Below are positions 22,946 to 33,002 of a stretch of 64,000 nucleotides of DNA, one piece after another. Both the position numbers and the translations under genes were made by a program. The DNA is from Datisca glomerata (Eukaryota > Streptophyta > Magnoliopsida > Cucurbitales > Datiscaceae). Where the stretch lies: NCBI GenBank assembly GCA_003255025.1, contig QANY01012059.1, forward strand, positions 1,426,001 through 1,490,000, read 5' to 3'. The notes beneath the pieces were generated by a model. The model did not search any database. It had not been told where the DNA came from and worked only from the letters and a program-made list of their open reading frames with translations. Every line of letters begins with the position of its first letter. The first letter of the stretch is position 1.

Positions 22946-24300
22946 TCAATAGTGAAAATACATCAAAAGAGTGCCGAAGAAAATAGAAAAGACATCATAA
23001 GAGTGCTACTCAACAAGTGTAAAAAAAATTAATAGTTACATTAAGACGCCCATTGCTTTGCTGAAGGTAGTAAGAGCTCACTTCACACATCTTCAGAACT
23101 TTTTATTAAATAATTCAAACTGATCAAATTAATACAATTTTAGCTACAAACCAAACTTCAACCGTCTCTGAAGAATTAGAATAACAAAGCATGCATGATA
23201 ATATCCATATACATCATATTGATTTCCATGCACAACAATAAGCTGATTAGAGAGCCCCCTATAGAAGCAGAAACTTCAATAGTTGAGGTTATAGAAGAGC
23301 AGTAAACTTCAAGCAGTCATCCTGTTCACACGAGTAAAAATGTTTGCCAATAGCTAGGCAAATTAACTTTAATTTTATCAGTTCCGCTAATAAGCATACA
23401 CGTTTTCCATTACAATTTATCCTCGAATAGTGTCAAACGCCCTATTCTACTTCCCCCAAGTACCCACCAAAAGATCCAGCTCCAAGACAAACAGACCACA
23501 CCCAAGAAAGGATGTAGCTGAATAGAAGGAAGCTACTAGATATCCTAACTTTGTAAGAAATTTGTGAGGTAAGACTAAGAAATGACCTATAGCCACATCA
23601 TTCTACCTCTTTTACACCCCCCCCCCCCCCNNNNNNNNNNNNNCCCCCCCCCCCCCCAACAACAGTGAACAACTGTTTTTTCAAAATAGGAAATTTAAAC
23701 AACCCAGATGAATTTTATTTAAACTACCTGCATTCCAACTACGAAATGCAAATCCCAATTGCTAAAACTTTGTAAAGATATCATCAGTACACAGTTTTAA
23801 TTTAATCTGATGAAAAAAGAAATCCATGTAAATTGTACAAGCTAATGAATGATAATAATAGTAAAAGATGAAAAAAACAGTCATTAATAAAGATACTATA
23901 TATGAAAACATTGAAAACATATCCCAACAGACCTGAGAGCCTCACAAAAGTGAACCGTCTATGTAAGCAAACCTGCAAACAGAAAGAGGACAAATGATTA
24001 CCCCAAGCCAGAGCCACAAGGTATCAGACGTTGTTTTAGTGGAGAATTGCTCACAATTTTCATTGACATCAGCCAAAATAATTAAAGATCCTAAAAATTC
24101 TGGGGTGACTACGAAAGAATAGGGAACAACCCATTTACAACAAACTAAAAGCAAATGGATTTAAACAAATAAATGAGAGATAAATACATAACAACTAACA
24201 GAAACAAATTCCATCTATAGCGAGGGAGGAACGAAATGATGTAACAGCATAACTCATTTATATAATTAAGGTAAGAAGAGTTATGTTGGCACAGACCACA
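22946..24300. other. Non-genic or 3'-UTR-like DNA with an assembly gap
   Basis: No strong coding frame is present. A poly-C run of 14 or more bases is broken by 13 Ns (23631-23643) and then resumes, which marks an unresolved homopolymer. A weak minus-strand exon candidate lies near 23931-23971: an acceptor-like CTTTCTGTTTGCAG, then an open FAYIDGSLL and a stop. Confidence 0.4.
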
Positions 24301-24303
24301 TAC

Positions 24304-24364
24304 CCTCAATCAGGCTTTGGGTACTTCCCCGAGATTTATGATTTTTCTTCTTAGATAATCCTTC
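24304..24364 (-). other. Possible internal exon of an unidentified gene
   Basis: On the minus strand a T-rich tract ends TTTTGTCGAAG. About 56 bp open as LSKKKNHKSRGSTQSLIE follow, and then GTATGTGG, a good donor. A basic open segment (SRRIRRKKELYQKRA) lies just upstream at about 24425-24480. I do not recognise the protein, and the evidence is splice-site shape only. Confidence 0.25.
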
Positions 24365-24546
24365 GACAAAACAAAAAAAATTTAGTTAAACAATTAAGAA
24401 CAAATTATCAAATGAAATTAAAATAATATTTACAGCTCTCTTCTGATATAGCTCCTTTTTTCTTCTAATTCTTCTACTTACGGAACCTAAACAAGCTCTA
24501 AGCCTATTTCTTGCACAACTCTGATAGCTCATCTATTTCTTTTATC

Positions 24547-24664
24547 TGTTGGGTACTATTGAGCATTCTCAACCCCAAAAGCTTACTTGAGATGTGAGGC
24601 TATCCCTTACACTTATTAACTAACTACAAATCCCTTCTACAACCGATGTGGGACAACTCCAACA
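24547..24664 (-). repeat. TRIM LTR, left copy (118 bp)
   Basis: On the minus strand it begins TGTTGGAGTTGTCCCACATC, the conserved start of plant TRIM LTRs, and ends AGTACCCAACA. It has the same 118-bp length as the copy at 24930-25047. Confidence 0.85.
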
Positions 24665-24929
24665 ATCTCCCATGTCGCACATTGGGTGATTCGGATAACC
24701 ATCGACTCACTCCACCCGGATTCACCAACCATTGGGTCCTAAGTCAGATAATCATCGACTTTCTTCACTCGGATCACCATACAATGTGTCGTGAGTCGGG
24801 AAGCCAATGACTGAATCATTTCACTCGGATTCACCACACATCAAATTATTGAGTTGGAGGACCAAAAACTCACTTCATCTCGATTAGGCTGGAGACTTGC
24901 TGGTAAACTAGATCTAGCTTTGATACCAA
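24665..24929 (-). mobile_element. TRIM interior with primer-binding site
   Basis: This interior is 265 bp and non-coding. Next to the right LTR the minus strand reads TTGGTATCAAAGCT (24916-24929), an initiator tRNA-Met primer site. Next to the left LTR it reads GCGACATGGGAGAT, a short purine tract. LTR, primer site, purine tract and LTR with no gene define a TRIM. Confidence 0.8.
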
Positions 24930-25047
24930 TGTTGGGTGCTATTGGGCATTTTCAACCTCAAAAACTAACTTGAGGGGTGAGGCTTTCACTCACACTTATA
25001 AACTGACTGTCAATCCCTTCCACAACTGATGTGGGATAACTCCCACA
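24930..25047 (-). repeat. TRIM LTR, middle copy (118 bp)
   Basis: It matches the left LTR across its length (TGTTGGGTGCTATTGGGCAT on the plus strand). It ends CCCACA instead of CCAACA. Confidence 0.85.
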
Positions 25048-25251
25048 ATCTCTCCCGTCACACCATCAAAACCCGGTGGTCGAATAATCATAGACTCGGT
25101 CCACTTGGATTCACCTACCATCGGGTCCTGAGTTAGATAATCATTGGCTCACTTTACTTGGAACACGATATATCGGGTCGTGAGTCAAGAAGCCAACGAC
25201 TCACTTCACTCAGATTCACCACACATCATGATTGGGAATGATGGTACCACT
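25048..25251 (-). mobile_element. Second TRIM interior, shortened
   Basis: It repeats the first interior (ATCGGGTCCTGAGTTAGATA, CGTGAGTCAAGAAGCC, CAGATTCACCACACATCATG) but is about 60 bp shorter at the primer-site end. There the minus strand reads AGTGGTACCATC directly after the 484-bp LTR. Confidence 0.75.
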
Positions 25252-25735
25252 TGTTGGGATTTTTACTCAAAATCACTATACACCGCAGTTTAATATTACG
25301 TAGTCGATAACCAATTATCAATATCAAAGTAAATTACTAAGAAGAGATAATAACCAATTTAACTAGAATAGTAAAACATAGGAACACCGAATTTAATTGG
25401 AGATCGCTTGACAATTTTTTCTCTATTTTCTCCCAATTTTCTTCCACTCACCTCATGTCCCTATCTCTCTCTTTGTTGGCTGCTAAGAAACCCACGTTCT
25501 CTAGAATTCTTCATCTAATATATTATTAGATGGATAAAACTCTCTCACATTCAAGTTTCTTTGACTTTGGCGGTACTATAGTAGGAGAGAACAAAAACCC
25601 TTATCACAAAGTGGATTTTATCTAGTGTGCGTCACTCACAGACACATGCCATACACCTCAAATTAACATATGCCACTTAATTTTGGACTTTTCTTCCTTG
25701 GGATTTAGGAAGCCATTCCTCCTCCAATACTAACA
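25252..25735 (-). repeat. copia-type LTR, 484 bp, unlike the TRIM LTRs
   Basis: On the minus strand it runs from TGTTAGTATTGG to AAATCCCAACA. A purine tract (CGGGAAGGGGATTT, 25736-25749) precedes it, as expected for a 3' LTR, and a primer-site-like AGTGGTACCATC follows it, as expected for a 5' LTR. No second copy is in the window. Confidence 0.65.
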
Positions 25736-25749
25736 AAATCCCCTTCCCG
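25736..25749 (-). other. Polypurine tract
   Basis: The minus strand reads CGGGAAGGGGATTT immediately before the LTR start. This tract primes plus-strand DNA synthesis in LTR retrotransposons. Confidence 0.7.
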
Positions 25750-27084
25750 ACTAGTTGGAGGAGTCTATCTTACCCGTTATCTTTAGTAAGATTTTCTCCA
25801 ACAACTTCACCAATTTTCCAGTGCGGTTCTCATGCAGAGCTTTCATCCCTTTCTGCATGGCTCTTACCTACTTTCCTTGATGGTTATTTGTCTCAACCCT
25901 TTTATAATTCTCTAAATTTCCCCTTCAGTAAAAAATACATCATCACATCGGGAACATCTTGTAGAGGATTTCTGCTCTCTACTAGACCTTTGTAGCTTGA
26001 TAATCACATCAGCTGGTGACACTAAAACTGGCTGAGCATCTTGTGTTGTTGACTTATCAATAACACTTCCATGAGCATGATCACCATCAGTGTCTCTACC
26101 ATCACCATCCCTGGGAAATATGAACTGGATTTCATCAAGTTGAGGCTTCTCAACTGTTTTCAAACCTACAATAGTTTGTTCATCGAGGAATTTCACATCA
26201 TAGCTTCAGCCAATTTTCTTCTCAATTGGATCGCATTGTTTCTTGTAGGGCAATTCACTAGTGATATTCCTCTTCACTACTTTCCTGAACCCTTGGTGAG
26301 CTTCGCAGATGTCCAGTAGTATGTAGACTTTTTCCTTCCTCTAACTACTACCATTGACCCTTTGGTGAGTTTCCATTTACCTTCACCAAAATAATTGTCA
26401 TAACCCTCATCATCGAGCTGATCTGTAGAAATAAAGTTCAGTCAAATTCCTGGAACGTGTCTCACATTCATGAGTACTAACTTGTACCCGATATTTGTCT
26501 CTAGACACACATCTCTAATCCCTACAATCTTGGAGGTACCATTATTCCGCATCCTCAAACACCAAAGTCACCTGATATGTAAGATGAGAAGACATCCCTT
26601 CTAGAGGAACCATGTGTGGTGCCAACACTGTCAACTACAAAATATGTGTCTAGGCCTGTAGCATTCACCAAGTTCTCTAGTGATGCAATGGTCTAGGCTT
26701 GTAACAAACACGTCTTGATTCGTCATTGTAATGGTCTTTGTTGAATCGTTACTCTTACCACCATTTTCCTTTTAGTGCTTCCTTTTCAACGTTCTGCACT
26801 CAAATTTCTTATGTCCCATCTTCTTGCAGTAAAAGCACTTAAACTCTTTCCTATCAAAATCATTCTGACTTCTCCCGCGGGTTTTTATTACAAAAGCCTT
26901 TGATTGACTGACTGAAGAACCCTAGGATTTCCTTATTGTTTCTTCATTCAACAAAGGACTATTAACCAAACTCATAGAGACTTGACCGTTAGGAGAGGAA
27001 TTTCTCAGTAATACTACCAACATTTCTCAACCATCTGGTAGAGAATTAAGAAGCAACAAGGCCTGAAGCTCATCATCAAGTAAC
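25750..27084 (-). pseudogene. copia-4 gag C-terminus and pol fragments
   Basis: Reading leftward from 27084: DDELQALLLLNSLPDG (gag helix block), then a linker, then the zinc knuckle CFYCKKMGHKKFEC near 26820 (CX2CX4HX4C intact). The protease/pre-integrase area follows with RHVPGI and LNFISTDQLDDEGY near 26460-26400. Most of integrase is missing. The segment 26196-25912 (FLDEQTIVGLKTVEKPQLDE) is the acidic linker before RT. Only the RT entry (MQKGMKALHENRTGKLV, about 25850) remains before the purine tract. There are multiple stops. It shares a gag with 32529-32849 across the gypsy insertion. Confidence 0.75.
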
Positions 27085-27089
27085 CATTT

Positions 27090-28091
27090 TGATATGAACC
27101 CACTAGGCGACCTAACCTAGGAACCCAATAACAATTATGGTTCAAGAACCCAAGGATTGATTTTAAAGAAGAAGAAACCATGACCCATTTTCTATGACAC
27201 AAACAAAACCTTAGCTATAAGACCTAAGACTCAAATTGATGCTTTGAAAAGAATTAAACGTATGGTTTAGACGCCACACTCAAGAACAAGAAGGAAAAGT
27301 GAGTAATAAGCCTAGGTTTTAGACGCCATAAGAATATTCTTGATAAGTCTGAAATCTTGTAGGAAGAACCAAAGAAAAAACAATCACAAAAAAATTATAT
27401 TGATAAAAGTTGTTTAATACATTGTGAAACCATGCTTAAATAGAAAAACTAGAAGCCTAAAAAGTCATAAAGTGTATAGACAATAAGCTAAATTTAAAAG
27501 ATAAAGAAATATTAGTTGCAGTAAATAAGGAACTAGTAATCTACCCAAAAGATTCCTATTGGTTGTCCATTTGTAGGTTAGGATTGCCAAAGTGTCAAGC
27601 TCTAATAGACTCCTATTGGCTGTCCACTTCTAGGTTAGGATTGCCAATTTGTCTTGCTTCCTTGTCATCATTTAAAATGCCAAGTCATGCTCCATGTAGA
27701 CTGCCATATTGAACGCCACATCATGCTCCATGTGAAATGCCATGTAGGATGCCAAGTCATCTCCATGTGGGCTTCCATGTTGTATGCCACATCACGCTCC
27801 ACGAAAGCTGCCATGTTAGATGCCACATCATGCTCCATCAATGATATCATGTTGGATGCCATGTCATTCTCCATGTGAGCTGTCATGTTGGACACCACAA
27901 AATACTCCATGCAGGCTCCTATGTTGGATACCACGCCATGCTCCATGTAGGCTTCCATATGCCACATCATACTCCACGTCATACTCATATTGAGTGCTTC
28001 AACCATTCTCTTTTCTCTAGCTCTTTTGATTTGACCGCTTGCTAGTTGAAGTGGATCCATCCTTTGAGCTTGTACGACGGGATCCTCATCA
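27090..28091 (-). repeat. gypsy 3' LTR (1002 bp) with internal minisatellite
   Basis: On the minus strand it starts TGATGAGGATCC and ends GGTTCATATCA. It contains a minisatellite of about 39-bp units at about 27675-27960 (ATGCTCCATGTGGGCTGCCA-like). The 13-residue periodic open frames there on both strands are repeat artefacts. Confidence 0.9.
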
Positions 28092-28106
28092 TTCCCTCCC
28101 TCTTAA
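28092..28106 (-). other. gypsy polypurine tract
   Basis: The minus strand reads TTAAGAGGGAGGGAA directly before the 3' LTR. Confidence 0.8.
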
Positions 28107-28253
28107 GAAAGATTTGTCCTCAAATCGTCACCTACGTCAAACGGGAACAAGTTAGTGACATGAAATATAGAACTTACATTGTTCTCACCTAGAAGATCTA
28201 GCTTGTAGTCATTGTCATTGATTCTTCCAAGGACTTCAAACGATCCATCCCCA

Positions 28254-29722
28254 TTAGGGTAGCAATTTTAATTTCCTTTGTGTAGGAATCCTTTTCTCAT
28301 GCATGTGCCCCCAAACCCAAATTCTAGGTTGTAAAAAAAACTTCAAACGCTCCTTATTGGCTTGCTTAGCATATTGTTCATTCTTCTTTTCAATGTTAGC
28401 TAAGACCTTGGCATGTAAATCCTTCATAAAATCTGCATTTTTCTTACCAACAAGATTAACATGCTTATTTGTAGGTAAATGTAATATATGCATAGGAGTT
28501 GAAGGATTATAGCCATAGACAATCAATAAAGGAGAAAAAGAAGAACTAGAATGAAGAAACCTATTATATGCAAACTCAAAATGTGGTAACCACTTCTCCC
28601 ATTGCCTTAAATTATTTTGAATGATAGCACCCAATAATGTAGAGAATGTCATATTAACTACCACAAATTTTTTCATGAACATACACAAGACATGATTCAT
28701 CAACCTCATGAATGTACTAGGTGAATTAGTTAAATCATAAATCATTACTAACCACTCATGCAATCCATGTTTAGTTTTTAATGTTGTTTTTCCTTCATCT
28801 CCCTCTTTCATGCTAAGTTGATGATATCCACTTTTAAGATCAATTTTAGTAAACAAACAAGAACCATGTGATTCATCAAGCATACCAACTAATCTAGGAT
28901 TGAGATAGTGATGCTTTGCAGTGATGTTCTTTATGGCTCGACAATTAACACACATCATCCATGTCCATTCCTTCTTAGTCACAAGTAGTACGAGAATCGT
29001 ATTAGGGCTCATGCTTCCATGGGCATTCCCCTTTTCCATGAGCTTGCTCACTCGTCTTTGCAGCTCTTTTCCCTCATCCAGATATCTTCTATAAGCAGGT
29101 TTGTTTTGGATGGGAGCTCTGGCTATGAAGTCAATTTGGTGCTCGATTCACCTAATTGGTGGCAGCCCTTTGGCCTCTCCTCAGGGAATACATCTTCAAA
29201 GTGCTGCAAAAGAGATATAAAAACACTAGGCAAAGAGTGATTAAGTTTTTTAGTGGATAAACAAGCCTTTTTGTACAAAAGTACAAGCAAATACAGCTTG
29301 GAACTCAAAGCTCTTTTAATCTAACTCTCTCTTGCATAAAATCTCTCTTTTTTTCTCTCTTTATTTTTCTCACTCCTCTCGCCCAACTCTCTATTTTTCA
29401 ATCTTTTCTTTTGTTCAAGCACTCCTTTTGAACTCCCACTCTCTTTATTTTGCTCACTCTTTTTTTTATTCTCAATCTCTCTTTATTTTTCATTCTCTCT
29501 TTTCAACTTCAATTGATCTTCTTGTACTTGTTTTGGGGTGAGGGGTATAAGAGTAATGGGTTTCTTATCAATTACAAAAGAGTATCTATTTTTGTAACTG
29601 TCATGAGTAGCTTTTCTATCAAATTTCCACGGCCTCCCCAAGAGAAGATGACTTGCTTGCATTGGCACTGCATCACACAAAACTTCTTTGCAGTACTTGC
29701 CAATAGAGAAAGAAACTAACAT
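28254..29722 (-). pseudogene. gypsy pol: late protease region, RT fragment and integrase C-terminus
   Basis: From 29722 leftward: FSIGKYCKEVLCDAVPMQAS then HLLLGRPWKFDR, the region between protease and RT. After a break comes LLQHFEDVFPEERPKG, the RT entry. RT follows with SKLMEKGNAHGSMSPN, LFTKIDLKSGYHQ (first catalytic Asp block) and FMRLMNHVLCMF. At KKFVVV, just before the expected YxDD box, the frame jumps without a stop into NNLRQWEKWLPHFEFAYN and FSPLLIVYGYNP, the C-terminal part of integrase. RNase H and the integrase zinc finger and core are therefore deleted. The chimeric frame (28254-29051) is open for 265 codons but cannot polymerise. Confidence 0.85.
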
Positions 29723-29758
29723 TTACTTATGCACCTTGATTTCCCCGCTATCATTCGA

Positions 29759-30442
29759 CTATTTCAACTTGTATGGATTAGGATGTTTTGATATAGGCAA
29801 GTTTAGTTTTTCCACCATGTAAGTGCTAGCCACATCAGTACAACTTTCCCCATCAATAATCATACTACACACTTTATCATTAACAAGGCATCTAGTATGA
29901 AAAGTATTTTCTTGTTGTAGCTTCTCATCTTTTCTGGCTATGGCACTAAAAGCTCTTCTTGTTACCAAGTGATCCCCTTCAACCGATTTTTTAATGTCAC
30001 TTGCATCTTCTAGTGGTAGCATGGACTCCTCTTCAGATTCACTTTTGATTTCTACATTCTTGCTTTGCAACGATGATATTTTCATCTTATTCCTACTCAA
30101 ATTGTTATCCACCCTCTCACCACGCCTATCTTCTCTTTTTCCATGTCAGAATCCCCTATCTCCTACCCCATGGCCTAAGCTTCCCATGTGAGAATATCGC
30201 TCCTCTTCATCAGAGTAGTTCCTCAATTCTTCCTCATACTTAACCCTCGGTGATCGTCCCTCCCTTCAATGCCCCATAGGAGCTCTAGGTTGCTCTACCC
30301 GTATTTCGACCCGATCAATCCTCTCATGCAATCGTTCCAGGCCCTCTCCTAATGTCTTATTTAATTCACCCACTAACACCTCCATTTGGAACTTCAAAAT
30401 GTCTCTTTCCGCGATTCCTCCGCTACTATTGTTGTTTGACAT
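29759..30442 (-). pseudogene. gypsy gag remnant fused to protease
   Basis: A likely start at ATG 30440-30442 gives MSNNNSGGIAERDILKFQME, a coiled-coil-like gag N terminus. After stops near 30270 and 30150 the frame reopens at 30112 as an acidic linker and then CSMIIDGESCTDVASTYMVE, the retropepsin block with the catalytic Asp in IIDGES (usually IIDGGS). The capsid and zinc-knuckle parts of gag are missing. Protease would cleave the polyprotein. It is broken here. Confidence 0.75.
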
Positions 30443-30794
30443 ACTTGAAAGAGAATAAGATTAGTAGAAAAAAAATGAAGGACCTCACAATCTCTCCTTC
30501 ACATGTTTACACTCAAAGATTGAGGTTCACTCAATTTTCTTTCCATTCGTGTTTTCACTCTATGTTTGTTGGCTTTTACCCTCAATGATCTTACACACTC
30601 TTGCCTTTTACCACTCTTAGTTTTCTCTTTCGGTTCTTGATCAAACTAACAGACGAATCTGAAATTTTCAAGCAACAACCGAAAGACCTAAACAAATCAA
30701 ACACTATGAGAAGATAAGGCAAGGAAACAACTAAAATTAGAGATAAGGAAATAAAAGGATATCGGCTTATACTATCTATCTTTTTTTTAATAGA

Positions 30795-31192
30795 AGATAT
30801 GAAAGGATAAGATAAGGTAAAGATAAGATAAGGTAAGAATAAGATAAGGTAAAATAAGGATAAGATAAGATAAGATAATGATTAGATTAGATAAGATAAG
30901 GTACGATAAGATGAGATAAGATAAGATAATGTAAGATAAGATAATGATTAGATTAGATATGATAAGATGAAATAAGAAAAGATACGATAAGATAATACAA
31001 GGATAAGATAAGATAAGATGAGATATGATAAGATAAGGCAAGGTTAAGATATTATAAGATGAGATAAGAAAAGATAAGTTATGACAAGATGAGATAAGAT
31101 ACGATATGACAAGATATGATGAAATAATATAAGATGATAAGATGAATAAGATGATAAGATGATAAGATGATAAGATGATAAAAGATGATAGC
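30795..31192. repeat. (GATAA)n / (TTATC)n-rich low-complexity tract, about 400 bp
   Basis: It is nearly pure short permutations of GATAA with GGTAA and GATGA variants, lying in the gypsy 5' untranslated leader between the primer site and gag. The leucine/serine/tyrosine-rich open frames on the minus strand are translation of the repeat. Confidence 0.9.
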
Positions 31193-31456
31193 TAAAACAA
31201 TAAAAACTCAAATTTAAAATTTGAAATTCTAAATTTTTAGATGACACTGCGCAGAAAAATTAAACACCTCGGGAAGTGATCAAAATTATGAAATATGGCT
31301 TCGTAATGCACGTAAAGATTGTAGATCTTGAAAATTCGTTCGATTTGATATGTAATAATAATATTTTTATACCCAGATCAAAAGTTATGATCATTTTTCA
31401 GAACCACCGTCAAAATATAAACAAATCAGAATTGAGTCTGACTCTAGAGAACCAAA

Positions 31457-31471
31457 AGCTCTGATACAAAA
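31457..31471 (-). other. gypsy primer-binding site
   Basis: The minus strand reads TTTTGTATCAGAGCTTTTGG just after the 5' LTR. It keeps GTATCAGAGC of the initiator tRNA-Met complement. Confidence 0.65.
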
Positions 31472-32528
31472 TGATATGAACCCACTAGCCGACCTGCCCT
31501 AGGAACCCGATAACAATGATGGTTCAAGAACCCAATGATCGATTTTAAAGAAGAAGAAACCCTGATCTGTTTTCTATGATACAAAAAAAAACCTTAGGTA
31601 TACGACCTAAGACCCAAATTAATGCTTCAAAAAGAACCAAAGGTATAGTTTAGACGTCACACTCAAGAACAAGAAGAAAAAGTGAGTGTGACGTCTAAAC
31701 TATACCTTTGGTTCTTTTCGAAGCATTAATTTGGGTCTTAGGTCGTATACCTAAGGTTTTTTTTGTATCATAGAAAACAGGTCAGGGTTTCTTCTTCTTT
31801 AAAATCGATCATTGGGTTCTTGAACCATCATTGTTATCGGGTTCCTTGTCATCATTTAAAATTATCTAAGAAGAACCAAAGAGAAAACTCTTTCAAAGAA
31901 ATTATATTCATCAAAGTTGTTTAATAAATTATGAAACCATGCTTAAATAGAAAAACTAGAAGCCTAAAGAGTCGTAAAGTGTATAAACAACCTAAGCTAA
32001 ATTTAAAAGATAAATAAATATTAATTACAGTAAATAAGGAACTAGTAATCCACCCAAAAGATTCCTATTGGTTGTCCGCTTGTAGGTTAGGATTGCCAAA
32101 GTGTCATGCTCTAATAGACTCCTATTGGTTGTCCACTTCAAGGGTAGGATTGCCAATTTGTCTTGCTTCCTTGTCATCATTTAAAACGCCACATCATGCT
32201 CCATGTGGGCTGCCATGTTGTATGTCACATCATGGTCCATGAAAGCTGCCATGTTGGATGCCACATCATGCTCCATCAAGGATATCATGTTAGATGCCAC
32301 ATCATGCTCCATGTGGGCTGCCATGTTGGATGCCACAAAATACTCCATGTAGGCTCCCATGTTGGATGCCACGTCATGCTCCATGTAGGCTGTATATGCC
32401 ACGTCATACTCCACGTCATTGCCAGATTGAGTGCCTCAACCATTCTTTTTTCTCTAGCGCTTTTGATTGGACCGCTTGCTACTTGAAGTGGATCCATCCT
32501 TTGAGCTTGTGCAACCGGATCCTCATCA
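31472..32528 (-). repeat. gypsy 5' LTR (1057 bp) with inverted duplication
   Basis: It has the same ends as the 3' LTR and the same 39-bp minisatellite (about 32185-32420). It differs by a large inverted duplication at 31501-31846 that replaces sequence present in the other LTR. Confidence 0.9.
31501..31846. repeat. Near-perfect inverted repeat, arms about 165 bp, loop 17 bp
   Basis: The arm 31501-31665 (starting AGGAACCCGATAACAATGAT, ending GACGTCACACTCA) recurs in reverse complement at 31683-31846. Only a few mismatches are visible. The spacer is the A/G-rich 31666-31682. Transcribed RNA would fold into a long hairpin. Confidence 0.9.
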
Positions 32529-32849
32529 CATTTTCATCGAAGAAAGCTGATTGATGATTCTCTGAATCTTATTCAACTGCTCTGCGATTGACGTACCCTT
32601 TTTATATTTCAGGTTAAAAAGCTTTTGTATCAGAAAAGCTTTATTTTCAGCTATTTTTCTCTCATAGAGCTCTTCTAACTTCATCCACAAAGAGTGTGTA
32701 GAGGTTTTACTCATATTTGTTGGCTACGCAGTATCACCTTTAATGGGAGCATGAATCTTTTTACAGTGAAGAAGATCCTCCATTTTTCCTTTCCACAATT
32801 GCCAATTAGTATCGTTCAGGCTAATCATTCTACTCGTATTAACATCCAT
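32529..32849 (-). pseudogene. copia-4 gag N-terminus
   Basis: From ATG 32847-32849: MDVNTSRMISLNDTNWQLWK then GKMEDLLHCKKIHAPI, a classic copia gag start. A stop near 32720 is followed by MSKTSTHSLWMKLEELYERK and SIAEQLNKIQRIINQLSSM. The gypsy element interrupts at 32528. The helix block that should follow (DDELQALLLLNSLPD) is found on the far side at 27084. Confidence 0.8.
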
Positions 32850-32880
32850 AATTACTTTGAACTGCTAATAACACCCACCA

Positions 32881-32897
32881 GACTCTGATACCACTCG
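32881..32897 (-). other. Primer-binding site at the TRIM-LTR/copia-gag junction
   Basis: The minus strand reads CGAGTGGTATCAGAGTC. It matches the initiator tRNA-Met complement except for the final bases. Confidence 0.8.
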
Positions 32898-33002
32898 TTG
32901 GGTGTTATTGGGCCTACTCAACCTCAAAAGCTAGCTTGAGAGGTGAGACTTTTCCTCACACTTATTAACTGATTGCCAAACCCTTCCATGAGAACCCCAA
33001 CA
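32898..33002 (-). repeat. TRIM-type LTR, right outer copy (105 bp)
   Basis: It matches the 118-bp TRIM LTRs (TTGGGTGTTATTGGGCC, CTAGCTTGAGAGGTGAG, CACACTTATTAACTGA) but lacks about 13 bp around the CCCACATCGG motif near its minus-strand start. Confidence 0.8.

Larger units (their letters stand above)
27090..32528 (-). mobile_element. Ty3/gypsy retrotransposon, near full length with both LTRs
   Basis: LTRs lie at 27090-28091 and 31472-32528. A polypurine tract sits inside the 3' LTR and a primer site inside the 5' LTR. The target duplication CATTT is present on both sides (27085-27089 and 32529-32533). It sits inside the copia-4 gag gene, so it is younger than that element. The interior of about 3.4 kb is short for gypsy because most of gag and the RT-to-integrase core have been deleted. 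It is non-autonomous. Confidence 0.92.
24547..33002 (-). mobile_element. Composite TRIM/copia element, with a gypsy element nested inside
   Basis: The outer ends are two related short LTRs (24547-24664 and 32898-33002). Immediately outside them is TTATC on both sides (24542-24546 and 33003-33007), a 5-bp target duplication, so the whole array appears to have integrated as one unit. Reading the minus strand from 33002: short LTR, primer site, copia gag, [gypsy insertion], rest of gag, protease-region fragments, a piece of RT, polypurine tract, a different 484-bp LTR, primer-site-like sequence, TRIM interior, short LTR, primer site, TRIM interior, short LTR. Without the gypsy element it is about 3.0 kb. 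No pol gene is intact. Confidence 0.8.

Noticed and set aside
23617..23660. Poly-C tract as a biological feature
   Set aside because: It is interrupted by 13 Ns, so it is most likely a sequencing or assembly artefact at a homopolymer.
24547..25047. Cassandra-type TRIM with a 5S rRNA-derived promoter
   Set aside because: I could not see 5S internal-promoter boxes in the 118-bp LTR, and its start matches the other TRIM type (TGTTGG...CCCACATC).
27654..28060. Met/His-rich and Trp/Met-rich open frames on both strands
   Set aside because: They translate the 39-bp LTR minisatellite. The same applies at 32163-32497.
30787..31247. Hydrophobic Leu/Ile/Ser/Tyr-rich open frames resembling membrane proteins
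   Set aside because: They are translations of (TTATC)n low-complexity DNA.
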